A stretch of DNA of 64,000 nt from Pseudonocardia sp. 73-21 (GTDB taxonomy: Bacteria > Actinomycetota > Actinomycetes > Mycobacteriales > Pseudonocardiaceae), in contig NZ_MKVV01000029.1 in assembly GCF_001899645.1 (NCBI RefSeq), positions 46,436 to 110,435 on the forward strand, read 5' to 3'. The notes under the pieces were generated by a model. The model saw only the letters and a program-made list of their open reading frames with translations. It was not told the DNA's origin and did no database searches. Below are positions 18,369 through 28,269 of this stretch, piece after piece. Position numbers and translations under genes: made by a program. How positions within the stretch are numbered: position 1 is the first letter of the stretch; the number at the start of each line of letters is the position of its first letter.

Positions 18369-19829
18369 TCACGCGGGCTCCAGCCCGAACAGCGTGCGGG
18401 CCTCGCCGACGGTGACGACGGACCCGGTGATCACGACGCCCACCCCGGACTCGCCCCCCTCCTCGGCCAGCTCCCCCGCCTGCTCGACGGCGCGCGAGAG
18501 CGACGGCTCGACGCTCACGCGGTCGGCCCCGAACACGTCGGTGGCCAGCGCCCCGAGCTCGTCGGGGTCCATCGCGCGGGGCGAGGAGTTGGCCGTGACC
18601 ACGATCTCCTGCAGCACCGGCTCCAGCTCCGCGAGGATGCCGCGGGCGTCCTTCTCCCGCATCACCCCGACGACGCCGACGAGCCGGGTGAACCGGAACT
18701 CCGTGGTGAGCGCGGCGGCCAGCGCGCGGGCGCCGTGCGGGTTGTGGGCGGCGTCGGCGAGCACGGTGGGCACGCCCTGGCCGGCGGCGAGCCGCTCCAG
18801 CCGCCCGGGCGAGCGGACGCCGGCGAAGGCGTCACGCACGGCATCCGGGTCGAGTGGCTGCTTGGGCCCGGCCCCGATCAGTGCCTCCGCCGCCGCGAGG
18901 GCGATCGCGGCGTTGGACGCCTGGTGCTCGCCGTGCAGCGGCAGGAAGATGTCGTCGTACATGCCCGAGAGGCCGCGCAGGGCCAGCCGCTGGCCGCCCA
19001 CCGCGATCTCGCGCTCGGCCACGCCGAACTCGGCGCCCTCGCGGGCCACCTGCGCCCCGACCTCGACGCAGCGCTCCAGCAGCACCTCGGCCACGGCCTT
19101 GTCCTGGGCCGCCAGCACCGCGACCGAGCCGGGCTTGATGATCCCGGCCTTCTCCCGGGCGATGCCGAGGATGTCGGTGCCGAGGAACTCGGCGTGGTCG
19201 AGCCCGATCGGCGTGATCACGGCGACGGCGGCGTCGGCGACGTTGGTGGCGTCCCAGCGCCCGCCGAGCCCCACCTCGATCACCCCGGCCTCGACCGGCG
19301 CGTCGGCGAACGCGGCGAAGCCCATCGCCGTGAGCACCTCGAACTTGGAGAGACCGCCGAGCTCGGCGTCCACGATGTCGACGAACGGCAGCACGTCGCG
19401 GTAGAGCTCGACGTAGCGCTCGGGCGTGATCGGGCGGTTGTCGACGTTGATGCGCTCGGTGGCCCGCTGCAGGTGCGGGCTGGTGTAGCGGCCGGTGCGC
19501 AGCCCGATCTCGGTGAGCAGCGCGTCGACCATCCGGGCCGTGGACGTCTTCCCGTTGGTACCGGTCAGGTGCACCACCGGGTAGCCGCGGTGCGGCTCGC
19601 CCAGCGCGTCGACCAGCGCGGAGATCCGCTCGAGCGAGGGCTCCATCACCGTCTCGGGCCAGCGCTTGTCCAGCTCGGCCTCGACGGCGAGGAACTCCGC
19701 GTAGCTCGCCACCGTGGACGTCGGGGGGACCACGTCGGGGGTGTCGCCACCGCGGATGGCGTCGAGGACGTGCGAGATCACCGCGTCCTCGGGCGACGGG
19801 ATCTCGCCCTCTCCCTCGGGACCGGTCAT
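18369..19829 (-). CDS. folC: folylpolyglutamate synthase / dihydrofolate synthase
   Basis: Adds L-glutamate to dihydropteroate and folates. The 486-residue protein carries the P-loop T-G-T-N-G-K-T-S near residue 89, the Mur-ligase-like K-F-E-V-L-T loop, and the downstream D-x-A-H-N-P-H-G motif of the C-terminal glutamate-binding domain. Typical bacterial FolC is 420-490 aa. The ATG overlaps the valS stop (ATGA), giving translational coupling. Confidence 0.95.
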   Translation of the reverse strand: MTGPEGEGEIPSPEDAVISHVLDAIRGGDTPDVVPPTSTVASYAEFLAVEAELDKRWPETVMEPSLERISALVDALGEPHRGYPVVHLTGTNGKTSTARMVDALLTEIGLRTGRYTSPHLQRATERINVDNRPITPERYVELYRDVLPFVDIVDAELGGLSKFEVLTAMGFAAFADAPVEAGVIEVGLGGRWDATNVADAAVAVITPIGLDHAEFLGTDILGIAREKAGIIKPGSVAVLAAQDKAVAEVLLERCVEVGAQVAREGAEFGVAEREIAVGGQRLALRGLSGMYDDIFLPLHGEHQASNAAIALAAAEALIGAGPKQPLDPDAVRDAFAGVRSPGRLERLAAGQGVPTVLADAAHNPHGARALAAALTTEFRFTRLVGVVGVMREKDARGILAELEPVLQEIVVTANSSPRAMDPDELGALATDVFGADRVSVEPSLSRAVEQAGELAEEGGESGVGVVITGSVVTVGEARTLFGLEPA

Positions 19830-22453
19830 GAGCGGGGCAGGGCGGCGAGGCGGGCGTTGATCCGCTCGATGTCGGCCTCGGCCGCCGCCCGCCGGGCCCG
19901 GATGCCGTCGACGATGTCGGCCGGGGCCTTGTCGACGAACTTCGGGTTGCCCAGCTTCTTGTCGGCCTGGTCGAGCTCCTTCTGCGCCGCGGCGAGGTCA
20001 CGGCCCAGCCGGGCACGCTCGGCGGGGACGTCGATGGCGTCGGAGGTGTCGAGCTCGACCTGGATCGTGCCCGTGGCCAGGGCGACCTCGAGCGTGGCGG
20101 TCGGGGCGAAGTCGGGCGCCGTCGCCTCCAGCCGGTTGAGCGCGACGACCGACGCGCGGTGCGCGCCGAGCCCGGCCGCGTCCAGCCCGACGAGGCGTGC
20201 GGGCACGCGGCGGCTGTCGGGGACGCGCTGCTCGGTGCGGAAGCGACGGATCTCGGTGATCAGCTTCTGGGCGTCGGTGACGCGCCGGGCCGCGGCGGGA
20301 TCGACCGGAGCGCCCGGGGCCACCGGCCACTCCGCCACGACGATCGACTCGCCGTCCGTCAGCGCCTGCCACAGTGCCTCCGTGATGAACGGGCTGATGG
20401 GGTGCAGCAGGCGCAGCAGCGCGTCGAGGACGTGCCCGAGGACGGCACGCGTGCCGTCCTCGGTGGCCTCGTCGGCGAGCTGCGGCTTGGCCAGCTCGAC
20501 GTACCAGGCGCAGAACTCGTCCCAGGTGAAGTGGTAGAGCGCCTCGGTGGCCTTGGCGAACTGGAAGTCCTCCAGCAGCGCGTCGACCTGGTCGCGGACC
20601 TCACGCAGCCGCCCCAGGATCCAGGCGTCGGCATCGGTGGGCGCGCTCGGCAGCGGCAGCGCGGGCGACGCTCCGCTGCTCATCGCGAACCGCGTGACGT
20701 TCCACAGCTTGGTGCCGAAGTTGCGCGCGGCGAGGACGTTGTCGTCGCCGATCGGCGCGTCGGTGCCCGGGTTGGCGACCCGCGCCAGCGCGAACCGGAC
20801 CGCGTCGGTGCCGAACTCGTCCATCCAGACGTTCGGGTCGACCGTGTTGCCGACGGTCTTCGACATCTTCTTGCCGTGCTGGTCGCGGACCATGCCGTGC
20901 AGCGAGATGGTGTCGAACGGCTTCTCGTCCATGGCGTAGAGGCCGAACATCATCATCCGGGCGACCCAGAAGAACAGGATGTCGTAGCCCGTGTGCAGGA
21001 CCGAGGTGGGATAGAACTTGGCCAGGTCGGGCGTCTTCTCCGGCCAGCCCAGCGTGGAGAACGGCCACAGGCCCGAGGAGAACCAGGTGTCGAGGACGTC
21101 CTCGTCCTGGGTGTAGCCGGCGGGCGGCTGCTCGTCGGGTCCGGGGCAGACGACCTCGCCGTTCGGCCCGTACCAGACGGGGATGCGGTGGCCCCACCAC
21201 AGCTGGCGCGAGATGCACCAGTCGTGCATGTTGTCGACCCAGCCGAACCAGCGCGGCTCGAGCTCCTTGGGGTGGACGATGACGTCGCCGCTGCGGACGG
21301 CGTCGCCCGCGGCCTCGGCCAGCGGCGCGACCTTGACGAACCACTGCAGGGAGAGCCGCGGCTCGATGGGCTCGAACTTGCCGCGCGAGGCGTGCCCGAC
21401 GCTGTGGACGTACGGGCGCTTCTCGGCGACGATCCGACCCTGGGCCGCGAGGGCCTCCCGGACCTTCACGCGGGCTTCGAACCGGTCCATGCCGTCGAAC
21501 TCGGTGCCCGTGTCCGCGATCTTCCCGGTCTCGTCCATGATCGTCGGCATCGGCAGGTCGTGGCGCCGCCCGACCTCGAAGTCGTTGGGGTCGTGGGCCG
21601 GGGTGACCTTGACCGCGCCCGTGCCGAAGCTCGGGTCGACGTGCTCGTCGGCCACGATCCTGATCATGCGGCCGACCAGCGGCAGCTCGATCTCGGTGCC
21701 GACGAGGTGCGTGTAGCGCTCGTCGTCGGGGTGGACCGCGATCGCGGTGTCGCCCAGCATCGTCTCGACGCGGGTGGTGGCGACGACGATGTGCGGCTCG
21801 GCGTCGTCGAGGGAGCCGTAGCGCATGGAGACGAGCTCGCCCTCGACCTCCTTGTGCTCCACCTCGACGTCGGACAGCACGCTGCGCATCTCGGGCGACC
21901 AGTTGACCATCCGCTCCGCGCGGTAGATCAGGCCGTCGTCGAAGAGGCGCTTGAAGATGGTGAGGACGGCGCGGTTGGACCGCTCGTCCATGGTGAAGCG
22001 TTCGCGGGTCCAGTCGACGCTGTCACCGAGGCGGCGCATCTGGGCCAGGATCTTGCCGCCGTGCTCCTCCTTCCACTGCCACGTGCGCTCGATGAACGCC
22101 TCCCGGCCCAGCTCGCGGCGGCTGGTGCCCTCGGCGGCCAGCGCGCGCTCGACCAGCGCGTGGACGGCGATGGACGCGTGGTCCATACCCGGCAGCCACA
22201 GCGTCTCGTAGCCCGCCATGCGCTTGCGGCGGCACATGATGTCGATGAGCGTGTGCTCGAACGCGTGGCCGATGTGCAGGCTGCCCGTGACGTTGGGCGG
22301 GGGGATGACGATGCAGAACGGCGGCTTCTCGGACTGCGCGTCGGCGGTGAAGTAGCCGGCGTCGACCCAGCGCTCGTACATGCCCGCCTCTACCTCGCCC
22401 GGGTTCCACTGGGCGGGGAGGTCGGCAGTTCGCGGTGGGAGGGTGTCGGTCAC
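19826..22453 (-). CDS. valS: valine--tRNA ligase
   Basis: Charges tRNA-Val. The 875-residue enzyme has the class I HIGH motif at 60-63 in G-S-L-H-I-G-H-A, the K-M-S-K-T loop near residue 527, an editing domain between them and the C-terminal coiled-coil tRNA arm (last ~65 residues). GTG 22453 is the start. First gene of the valS-folC-DUF4233-ndk block. No T-box leader is visible upstream. Confidence 0.97.
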   Translation of the reverse strand: MTDTLPPRTADLPAQWNPGEVEAGMYERWVDAGYFTADAQSEKPPFCIVIPPPNVTGSLHIGHAFEHTLIDIMCRRKRMAGYETLWLPGMDHASIAVHALVERALAAEGTSRRELGREAFIERTWQWKEEHGGKILAQMRRLGDSVDWTRERFTMDERSNRAVLTIFKRLFDDGLIYRAERMVNWSPEMRSVLSDVEVEHKEVEGELVSMRYGSLDDAEPHIVVATTRVETMLGDTAIAVHPDDERYTHLVGTEIELPLVGRMIRIVADEHVDPSFGTGAVKVTPAHDPNDFEVGRRHDLPMPTIMDETGKIADTGTEFDGMDRFEARVKVREALAAQGRIVAEKRPYVHSVGHASRGKFEPIEPRLSLQWFVKVAPLAEAAGDAVRSGDVIVHPKELEPRWFGWVDNMHDWCISRQLWWGHRIPVWYGPNGEVVCPGPDEQPPAGYTQDEDVLDTWFSSGLWPFSTLGWPEKTPDLAKFYPTSVLHTGYDILFFWVARMMMFGLYAMDEKPFDTISLHGMVRDQHGKKMSKTVGNTVDPNVWMDEFGTDAVRFALARVANPGTDAPIGDDNVLAARNFGTKLWNVTRFAMSSGASPALPLPSAPTDADAWILGRLREVRDQVDALLEDFQFAKATEALYHFTWDEFCAWYVELAKPQLADEATEDGTRAVLGHVLDALLRLLHPISPFITEALWQALTDGESIVVAEWPVAPGAPVDPAAARRVTDAQKLITEIRRFRTEQRVPDSRRVPARLVGLDAAGLGAHRASVVALNRLEATAPDFAPTATLEVALATGTIQVELDTSDAIDVPAERARLGRDLAAAQKELDQADKKLGNPKFVDKAPADIVDGIRARRAAAEADIERINARLAALPRS

Positions 22454-22468
22454 CCGACCAAGCTTAGT

Positions 22469-23176
22469 TCAGGTGGGTAGGAGGAGAGCGTGGAGGCGGT
22501 CGAAGCCCAGGACGGGGGCCGGCTTCCGGTTCCGGATCACGTCGAGGTCCAGCGCCCGCACCTGGCCGCTGCTCGGCTCGTAGACGCGCCAGCCCGTGCC
22601 GTCGCGGCCCAGGGCCATGCAGTAGTGCCTCGGCACGAACGTCCCGACGAGCAGCGGCACCGGACGGCCCGCGGTCAGCGCCGCGCCGGCCTCGGCGAGG
22701 GCGTCGGCCACGTCGGCCCCGGACATGTCGTCGACCAGCCGCACCCGGTAGGGCCCGGCGCCCGGGGCGTGGCGGCGCAGCCAGGCCACCATCCCCCACG
22801 GCGACGTGCCGATCGCCTGCGGCCAGAACCGCGTGGACTCCTTGTGCACCTGCTTCTGCCGCGCGTCGAAGCGGGCGCCGAACCCCACGGTCGTGCCGAT
22901 GCCGGCCCCGACCGCGACGCCCGTGGTGCCGTCGAGGCCTGCGGTCTCGGCCGGGTCGGCCCACGCCGCCAGGGCGACGAGGACGGCCGAGCCGCAGGTG
23001 GTGCCGTCGACCTGGTCGAGGCGGGCGCCGCCGCGCCGCTGCTCGCCGAGCTGGTCGGTGACCAGCGGGCTGCGGCCCCCGGCGAGCGGGCGCACGGGGG
23101 CGACGGGCGCGGACCCGGCCCGGTGCCGTCCGAGCAGCGTCTGAGCCCGCCTCGCCAGCCCGCACACCGTCCGCAT
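22469..23176 (-). CDS. C39-like cysteine-peptidase-fold protein, uncharacterised
   Basis: A 235-residue protein I cannot assign to a named family. A papain-like arrangement is visible: Cys in D-G-T-T-C-G-S-A near residue 61, His in P-R-H-Y-C-M-A-L near 184, and a third polar site in Y-E-P-S-S-G-Q-V. That order (C, H, acid/amide in the last third) matches C39/C70-type peptidases or transglutaminase-like folds. There is no clear signal peptide, though the N-terminus is Arg rich. It lies 15 bp before the valS start but is likely transcribed on its own. Peptidase activity is inference. Confidence 0.6.
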   Translation of the reverse strand: MRTVCGLARRAQTLLGRHRAGSAPVAPVRPLAGGRSPLVTDQLGEQRRGGARLDQVDGTTCGSAVLVALAAWADPAETAGLDGTTGVAVGAGIGTTVGFGARFDARQKQVHKESTRFWPQAIGTSPWGMVAWLRRHAPGAGPYRVRLVDDMSGADVADALAEAGAALTAGRPVPLLVGTFVPRHYCMALGRDGTGWRVYEPSSGQVRALDLDVIRNRKPAPVLGFDRLHALLLPT

Positions 23177-23345
23177 GGAGGCGATCCTCCCCCAGCGGGA
23201 GCGCCGACGCTACGGATTCACCGCGTTGCCGTGGGGGTGGTCGACCACAGGTCGCCCCCGTCCGGTCCACGCAGCGTGACGGTCAACTGGCCGCCGGATG
23301 GCGGTGAGCACCCGGACGACCTGGCGGGTGAACGCGACGAAACGA

Positions 23346-24533
23346 TCAGACGGACACGTCTCGCCGGTCCAGTGACCACGACACGAGCCCGAGCGCCACC
23401 GCGCCCAGCGCCAGCCCGACGCCCACCCACGCGGGCGCGGCGTAGCCGAGGCCCGCGGCGATCACGAGCCCGCCCAGGGCCGGCCCGACCGAGTTGCCGA
23501 CGTTGAACGCGGAGGTGTTGGCGGCGCTCGCCAGCGTGGGCGCGGCCCCGGCCAGCGCGAACACCCGGGCGTTGAGCGGCGCGGCGATGACGAACGCGAC
23601 CATGCCGAGCAGCACCACGAGCGTCACCATGACCACGGGCACCGGCGCGAACAGCCCCACGAGCGCGAGCAGCACCACGACTCCGGCCAGCGCCCCGAAC
23701 AGCGTGGACCACGGGTGCGCGTCGGCCACCCGCCCGCCGATGATCACGCCCACGAAGCTGCCGACGCCGAAGCCCAGCTGCACGACGGGCACCCACACGG
23801 CGTCGAGGCCGGTGACGTCGGTGAGCAGCGGCGCGATGTAGCTGACCAGCCCGACCACCGAGGCCTGGTAGAGCGCGGTGGTGCCGAACGCGACCCACAG
23901 CCGGCCGCGGCGGAACGCCGAGACCTCGGCCGCGAGCCGCGGCGGCGCGTCCTCGGCGGGCCGGTTGCGGACGCTCACGAGCACCCCGATCACGCCCAGC
24001 GCCGCCAGCGCGCCGACCGACCAGAACGAGGCGCGCCACCCGAACTGCTGGCCCACCAGCGTGCCCAGCGGAATGCCGGCCACGTTGGACACCGTGAGCC
24101 CGGCGAGCAGCACCGACAGCGCCCGGGCCCGGTCGCGCGGCCCCACCGACGACACGGTGACGACGGCGGCCACGGCCCAGAACGCGCCCATCGCCACCGC
24201 GGTGACGATCCGCGCGACGAACATCAGCGTGTAGTCCTGCGCGAGCGCCCCCGCCACCTGCCCGGCGGCGACGACGGCGAGCGCCGTGACCAGCGTGGTG
24301 CGGCGCGGCATGTGCAGGGTGAGGACCGCCATCGTGGGCGCGCCCACGATCATGCCCACCGCGAACGCCGAGATGAGGTAGCCGGCCTGCGGGATCGTCA
24401 CGGCCAGGTCGGACGCGATCTCCGGCAGCAACCCGGCGATCATGAACTCGCTGGTACCGAGCGCGAAGACGCACGCGGACAGGACCAGCACCACGCGGGG
24501 GATCCGGGTGCGTGGGGAGACTGCGGTCGTCAC
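23346..24533 (-). CDS. MFS transporter, DHA1-type exporter
   Basis: A 395-residue major facilitator with twelve predicted helices. The opening F-A-L-G-T-S-E-F-M-I-A-G-L-L-P and the loop M-P-R-R-T-T match the AraJ/Cmr-type drug:H+ antiporter group. The substrate is unknown. GTG 24533 is the start. The 169 bp downstream (23177-23345) hold no gene I can support, only a short open minus-strand tail without a start codon. Confidence 0.85.
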   Translation of the reverse strand: MTTAVSPRTRIPRVVLVLSACVFALGTSEFMIAGLLPEIASDLAVTIPQAGYLISAFAVGMIVGAPTMAVLTLHMPRRTTLVTALAVVAAGQVAGALAQDYTLMFVARIVTAVAMGAFWAVAAVVTVSSVGPRDRARALSVLLAGLTVSNVAGIPLGTLVGQQFGWRASFWSVGALAALGVIGVLVSVRNRPAEDAPPRLAAEVSAFRRGRLWVAFGTTALYQASVVGLVSYIAPLLTDVTGLDAVWVPVVQLGFGVGSFVGVIIGGRVADAHPWSTLFGALAGVVVLLALVGLFAPVPVVMVTLVVLLGMVAFVIAAPLNARVFALAGAAPTLASAANTSAFNVGNSVGPALGGLVIAAGLGYAAPAWVGVGLALGAVALGLVSWSLDRRDVSV

Positions 24534-24604
24534 CCTGGGGCAACCCTGCCGGAGACCCCGATCATTCCGCCCTACGCTTCGAGGATGGCTGAACTGACTG
24601 TGAG

Positions 24605-24845
24605 GGTGGGCAGGCCGGCCCGGTAGTGGTGGGTTGGTGGTGACAGCAGTCGGTGTGACCCGTGATCTGACTGGCGAGATGCCTTTGTCCGGACTTGTCC
24701 ACCGGCTGTTGTCGGCACCGGCCCGGCCGGAGCTGATGGCCTGATCAGGAGCATGACCGCCAGTAGCAGCTGGCGTGTCCCGTCACCAGTCCTGCCGAGC
24801 TCCGCACCGGACCGGACCCACGTCCGCCCACGGTCAGGAGAGTGA
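24605..24845 (+). ncRNA. predicted bridge RNA of the IS110 element
   Basis: IS110-subgroup elements transcribe a structured guide from the long non-coding left end that base-pairs with donor and target DNA (established for IS621). Here ~245 bp between the target junction and the transposase have no gene and contain several self-complementary stretches. I infer the RNA by position. I did not resolve its loops or guide sequences. Confidence 0.35.
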
Positions 24846-24850
24846 ACGCG

Positions 24851-25906
24851 ATGTCCATGCTGGCAGAACTGGTCGAGCTCATCATCGGGGTCGACACCCA
24901 CGCCGATACCCACACCGCCGCGCTCGTCGCCACCGGCAGCGGCGCGCTACTCGCCACCATCACCGTCCCCGCGGACGCCGACGGCTACGCCCAGCTGCTG
25001 GAACTGGCCGAGACCCGCAGCGGGCTGCGGGCCTGGGCGATCGAGGGCGCCGGCGGCTATGGCGCCGGTCTGACCCGCCACCTCGCCGACACCGCCGAGC
25101 TGGTCGTCGAGCTCGACCGCCCGGTCCGGCCCGCGCGCCGGGCCGGGGCCAAATCCGATGTGATCGACGCCGAACGCGCCGCCCGTGACGCCCTGGCCCG
25201 CACGAAACTGGCCGCCCCGAAGACCGGGCCCGAACGCGCGGCGTTGCAGGCGTTGTTGACCGCGCGGCGCAGCGCCGTGGACGCCGCGACCACCGCGCAG
25301 CGTCAGCTACGTGCCCTGGTGATCACCGTCCCCGAACCGGTACGAGCCCGCTTCCGGGGCCACTCCACCCGCGAGATGATCGACATCGCGAGTCGGGTCC
25401 GGTCCGGCGCGGCCACCACCGACATCGAGACCTTCACCGCGCTGTCCACGCTGCGCACCCTGGCGCGGCGCATCCGCGCCCTGCAGACCGAGGCCGACGA
25501 GCACGAACGAGCGATCCGGACCATCGTGCGGTCCTGGCGCCCGGACCTGCTCGAGCTGTGCGGGGTCGGCCCGATCGTGGCCGCGATCGTGCTCACCGCC
25601 TGGTCACACACCGGCCGCTGCCGCAGCGACGCCGCGTTCGCCGGCGCCGCCCCGATCCCCGCCAGCTCCGGCAAGACCGTGCGCTACCGGCTCAACCGTT
25701 CCGGTAACCGCCAGCTCAACCGCGCCCTGCACACCATCGTGCTATCCCGGCTCCAGTACGACCCCGACACCCGCGCCTACGCCGAGAAGCGACGCAGCAA
25801 GGGCAAGACCGACCGGGAGATCAAGCGATGCCTCAAGCGCTACATCGCCCGCCAGCTCTACCGCCAGCTCGAGAACCCACCCACGTCAGCCGTCTGCGCG
25901 GCTTGA
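24851..25906 (+). CDS. IS110-family transposase
   Basis: Counting from ATG 24851, 351 residues. The RuvC-like DEDD domain shows D15 in G-V-D-T-H, E65 in A-I-E-G-A-G-G-Y and D103/D106 in K-S-D-V-I-D-A. The C-terminal Tnp_20 domain has L-C-G-V-G-P-I and the A-G-A-A-P-I-P-A-S-S-G-K segment that carries the catalytic serine. Length is normal and the frame intact, so it may be active. AGGAG at 24836-24840 favours ATG 24851 over the GTG at 24842, which would lie one base from it. The stop codon is in the same frame as the downstream truncated host gene. Confidence 0.92.
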   Translation: MSMLAELVELIIGVDTHADTHTAALVATGSGALLATITVPADADGYAQLLELAETRSGLRAWAIEGAGGYGAGLTRHLADTAELVVELDRPVRPARRAGAKSDVIDAERAARDALARTKLAAPKTGPERAALQALLTARRSAVDAATTAQRQLRALVITVPEPVRARFRGHSTREMIDIASRVRSGAATTDIETFTALSTLRTLARRIRALQTEADEHERAIRTIVRSWRPDLLELCGVGPIVAAIVLTAWSHTGRCRSDAAFAGAAPIPASSGKTVRYRLNRSGNRQLNRALHTIVLSRLQYDPDTRAYAEKRRSKGKTDREIKRCLKRYIARQLYRQLENPPTSAVCAA

Positions 25907-25915
25907 CGAACCATA

Positions 25916-26332
25916 GGAGCGTCCCCCGAGGTCCGCGCGTTCCTGTCCGAGACCACCCGGACCGGGAAGCTGGGTTGGATCGCCGCGGACGGCCGCCCGC
26001 TGGTCGCCCCCATCTGGTTCGTCGTCGACGGGGACGACCTGGTCTTCAACACCGGCGCCGACACCGCCAAGGGCAAGGCGATCGCGCGTGACCCGCGGCT
26101 GGTGGTCTGCGTCGACTCCGAGGTGTCGCCCTACGGGTTCGTCCAGGTGCAGGGCGAGGCCGTGACCTCGGAGGACCCCGACGAGCTGCTGCGCTCGGCC
26201 ACGGAGATCGCCCGCCGCTACGTCGGGGACGAGCTCGCGGAGCAGTTCGGGAAGCGCAACGGCGTGCCGGGCGAGCTGCTGGTGCGGCTGCGTCCGACGA
26301 AGGTCATCGCCCAGATGGACATGACCGCGTGA
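25916..26332 (+). pseudogene. PPOX/F420-type oxidoreductase gene split by IS110
   Basis: Codons from about 25922 encode an almost complete pyridoxamine-5'-phosphate-oxidase-like split-barrel protein (P-E-V-R-A-F-L, then V-A-P-I-W-F-V-V-D-G-D-D-L and N-T-G-A-D-T-A-K-G), of the F420- or flavin-dependent kind. There is no start codon ahead of it; it follows the transposase stop in the same frame. The missing start is at 24585-24598 on the other side of the element (ATG GCT GAA CTG AC), and joining AC to G-TCC-CCC-GAG restores M-A-E-L-T-S-P-E-V. First internal GTG is 26102, inside the barrel, so no working protein is expected. Confidence 0.78.
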
Positions 26333-26602
26333 TCAGTCCTTCCAGGTGTCCGCGAGCTTGCTGATCTTCTGGGCGTAGTCGCGGGCGGCCACCGCCGGGT
26401 CCTCGGCGCGGCCGGCCGCGATCCCGACCAGGAACGCCGTGACGGGCGCCCCGGGCCGGCTGACGCCGTGGGCGACGTCGGCGGTCAGGTCCAGCACCAT
26501 GTCGACGGTGCCGCGCCCGTCGAACGCCTCGTCGAGGCCCAGTTCCCGGGCCACGGCGGTGACCCAGTCGGACAGGGCGGTCGCATCGCTGCTCTCAGTC
26601 AT
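26333..26602 (-). CDS. DUF6457 protein
   Basis: An 89-residue helical protein starting M-T-E-S, with the family core W-V-x-x-V-A-R-E-L-G-L and D-L-T-A-D-V-A-H-G-V. DUF6457 genes commonly sit with molybdopterin-guanine-dinucleotide (mobA, fdhD) and formate dehydrogenase genes, though none is in view. It ends a three-gene unit with the formate/oxalate-type transporter and its small subunit, 38 bp downstream of the latter. Confidence 0.75.
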   Translation of the reverse strand: MTESSDATALSDWVTAVARELGLDEAFDGRGTVDMVLDLTADVAHGVSRPGAPVTAFLVGIAAGRAEDPAVAARDYAQKISKLADTWKD

Positions 26603-26640
26603 CAGGAGCACGTTAATGCGACCGGCCCGCATCCGCAGCG

Positions 26641-26769
26641 TCAGTTGCCGAACAAGGCCGGGATCTTGATGAGCAGCTCGTACAACCCGTAGCCGAAGGG
26701 CACGACCACCCACAGCCAGGCGAGTACCGCCAGTACCGGGTTGACGGCGGGCTTGTCCTGGGTGGTCAT
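26641..26769 (-). CDS. MFS transporter small subunit (42 aa)
   Basis: A 42-residue protein, M-T-T-Q-D-K-P at the start, then one membrane helix (about residues 11-33) ending in P-F-G-Y-G-L-Y-E-L-L-I-K. Its ATG overlaps the transporter stop codon by ATGA. Small single-helix partners of oxalate/formate-type MFS carriers are annotated in actinobacteria with this same layout. The likely role is to assist assembly or transport; that is inference. Confidence 0.8.
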   Translation of the reverse strand: MTTQDKPAVNPVLAVLAWLWVVVPFGYGLYELLIKIPALFGN

Positions 26770-28151
26770 GCCTGTGCTCCCTCGGGCCTGATGATCTTCT
26801 CCGCCGGTTCGTGGAACTTCGCGCTCACCGGCCGGATCAGCAGGTTCGCGACGAACCCGATCACCAGCAGCACGATCATGATGATGAACGCGGTGGTGTA
26901 CCGGCCGGGACCGGCGATCCCCTTGTTGGCGTCGGCCAGGGCGTTGACGATCAGCGGGCCGAGCACCCCGGCGACCGACCAGGCCGTCAGCAGCCGACCG
27001 TGGATGGCGCCGACCTGGTAGGTGCCGAACAGGTCACGCAGATACGCGGGCGCGGTGGAGAAGCCGGCGCCGTAGAACGACAGGATGAAGATCGAGCAGA
27101 TCAGGAAGACGACCTTGTTGCTGTTGCCCAGCAGCGTGATCGCCAGGTAGAGCAGGGCCCCGACGCCGAGGTAGATCATATACATCCGCTTGCGCCCCAA
27201 CGGGTCCGACGCCGACGACCACAGGATGCGCCCCAGGGAGTTGGCCAGCGACAGCATCGCCGCGAAACCGCCTGCCGCAGCGGCGATACCGGCCGGGGAG
27301 ACCCCGGCGCCGAAGAAGTCCTTGTAGATGTCCTGCGCCCGCTCCAGGATGCCGATGCCCGCGGTGACGTTGAAGCACAGCACCACCCACAGCAGCCAGA
27401 ACTGCGGTGTCCTGATCGCGTTGGCCGCGGAGACGTTGTTCGTGCTGATCATCGCGCCCGCGGTCTGCGTCTCGGGATTCCAGCCGGCGGGCTTCCAGTC
27501 GTCGGCGGGCACACGGATCAGCAGCCAGCCGACGGACATGAACACGGCGTAGATCAGGCCCATGACGAGGAACGTCTGCGCGACGCCGGAGGCGGCCGCC
27601 TTCGCCCCGCTGCCGCCGAACGCGGCCAGCAGCTGGTTGGTCAGCGGCGTGGCGATCAGCGCACCGCCGCCGAAACCCATGATCGCGATGCCGGTGGAGA
27701 GGCCGGGACGGTCCGGGAACCACTTGATCAGCGTGGACACCGGGGAGATGTAGCCGATGCCCAGACCGATGCCGCCCACGAAGCCGTAGCCCAGGACCAC
27801 CAGCCAGTACGCCCCGATCGAGACACCGAGCGCGGAGATCAGGAACCCGGCGACGAAGCACGAGCTGGACACGACCATTGCCCAGCGCGGCCCCCGCGCG
27901 TCGACCCGCGTACCGAACAGCGCCGCCGAGAGCCCCAGCATCACGATGGCCAGCTGGAAGGGCAGCGCGGTGAGCACGCCGGCGTTCGGGTCGCCCTTGA
28001 GCATCGTGGCGGTCAGCGCGGTCTTGAACGCCGTCCACGCGTAAGCCTGGCCTATGGCGAGGTGGATCGAGAGGGCCGCCGGCGGGATGAGCCAACGGCT
28101 CCATCCGGGCGGCGCGACGATGCGCTCACGAGTGAGAAAACCGGCAGGCAT
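26766..28151 (-). CDS. OFA-family MFS transporter (oxalate/formate antiporter type)
   Basis: A 461-residue carrier with twelve predicted helices and OFA features: G-Q-A-Y-A-W near residue 35, a long central loop, and [12 protein letters not shown] between helices four and five. The family exchanges small carboxylates; formate or oxalate is possible given the DUF6457 neighbour, but not proven. ATG 28151 follows a ~70-bp leader downstream of the clpX terminator. Confidence 0.85.
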   Translation of the reverse strand: MPAGFLTRERIVAPPGWSRWLIPPAALSIHLAIGQAYAWTAFKTALTATMLKGDPNAGVLTALPFQLAIVMLGLSAALFGTRVDARGPRWAMVVSSSCFVAGFLISALGVSIGAYWLVVLGYGFVGGIGLGIGYISPVSTLIKWFPDRPGLSTGIAIMGFGGGALIATPLTNQLLAAFGGSGAKAAASGVAQTFLVMGLIYAVFMSVGWLLIRVPADDWKPAGWNPETQTAGAMISTNNVSAANAIRTPQFWLLWVVLCFNVTAGIGILERAQDIYKDFFGAGVSPAGIAAAAGGFAAMLSLANSLGRILWSSASDPLGRKRMYMIYLGVGALLYLAITLLGNSNKVVFLICSIFILSFYGAGFSTAPAYLRDLFGTYQVGAIHGRLLTAWSVAGVLGPLIVNALADANKGIAGPGRYTTAFIIMIVLLVIGFVANLLIRPVSAKFHEPAEKIIRPEGAQA

Positions 28152-28224
28152 TCAGACGCCTTCCCCGATGGGAACGAACAGGACGGCGTGAACCTAAGTC
28201 GAGAAAGGTGAGCTCGCAACAAGA

Positions 28225-28255
28225 GACGCCCGGACCCCATGGGGATCCGGGCGTC
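28225..28255 (-). terminator. clpX terminator hairpin
   Basis: Ten-base stem GACGCCCGGA/TCCGGGCGTC extended by four G-C pairs after a one-base bulge, with a two-base loop. It lies 14 bp past the clpX stop and is followed on the minus strand by a short T-rich run. Confidence 0.8.
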
Positions 28256-28269
28256 GGGTGCGAAAACGG

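Larger units (their letters stand above)
24599..25920 (+). mobile_element. IS110-family insertion sequence
   Basis: A single DEDD transposase gene is preceded by about 250 bp of non-coding DNA and followed by only ~15 bp before host sequence resumes. I see no terminal inverted repeats, as expected for the family. The element separates the first four codons of a pyridoxamine-phosphate-oxidase-like gene (24585) from the rest (25921 on). The exact ends cannot be fixed without an uninterrupted homologue, so the boundaries are within several bases. A long left non-coding end and short right end fit the IS110 subgroup rather than IS1111. Confidence 0.75.

Noticed and set aside
23218..23345. Minus-strand tail after the MFS gene
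   Set aside because: Open, but without a start codon or recognisable motif.
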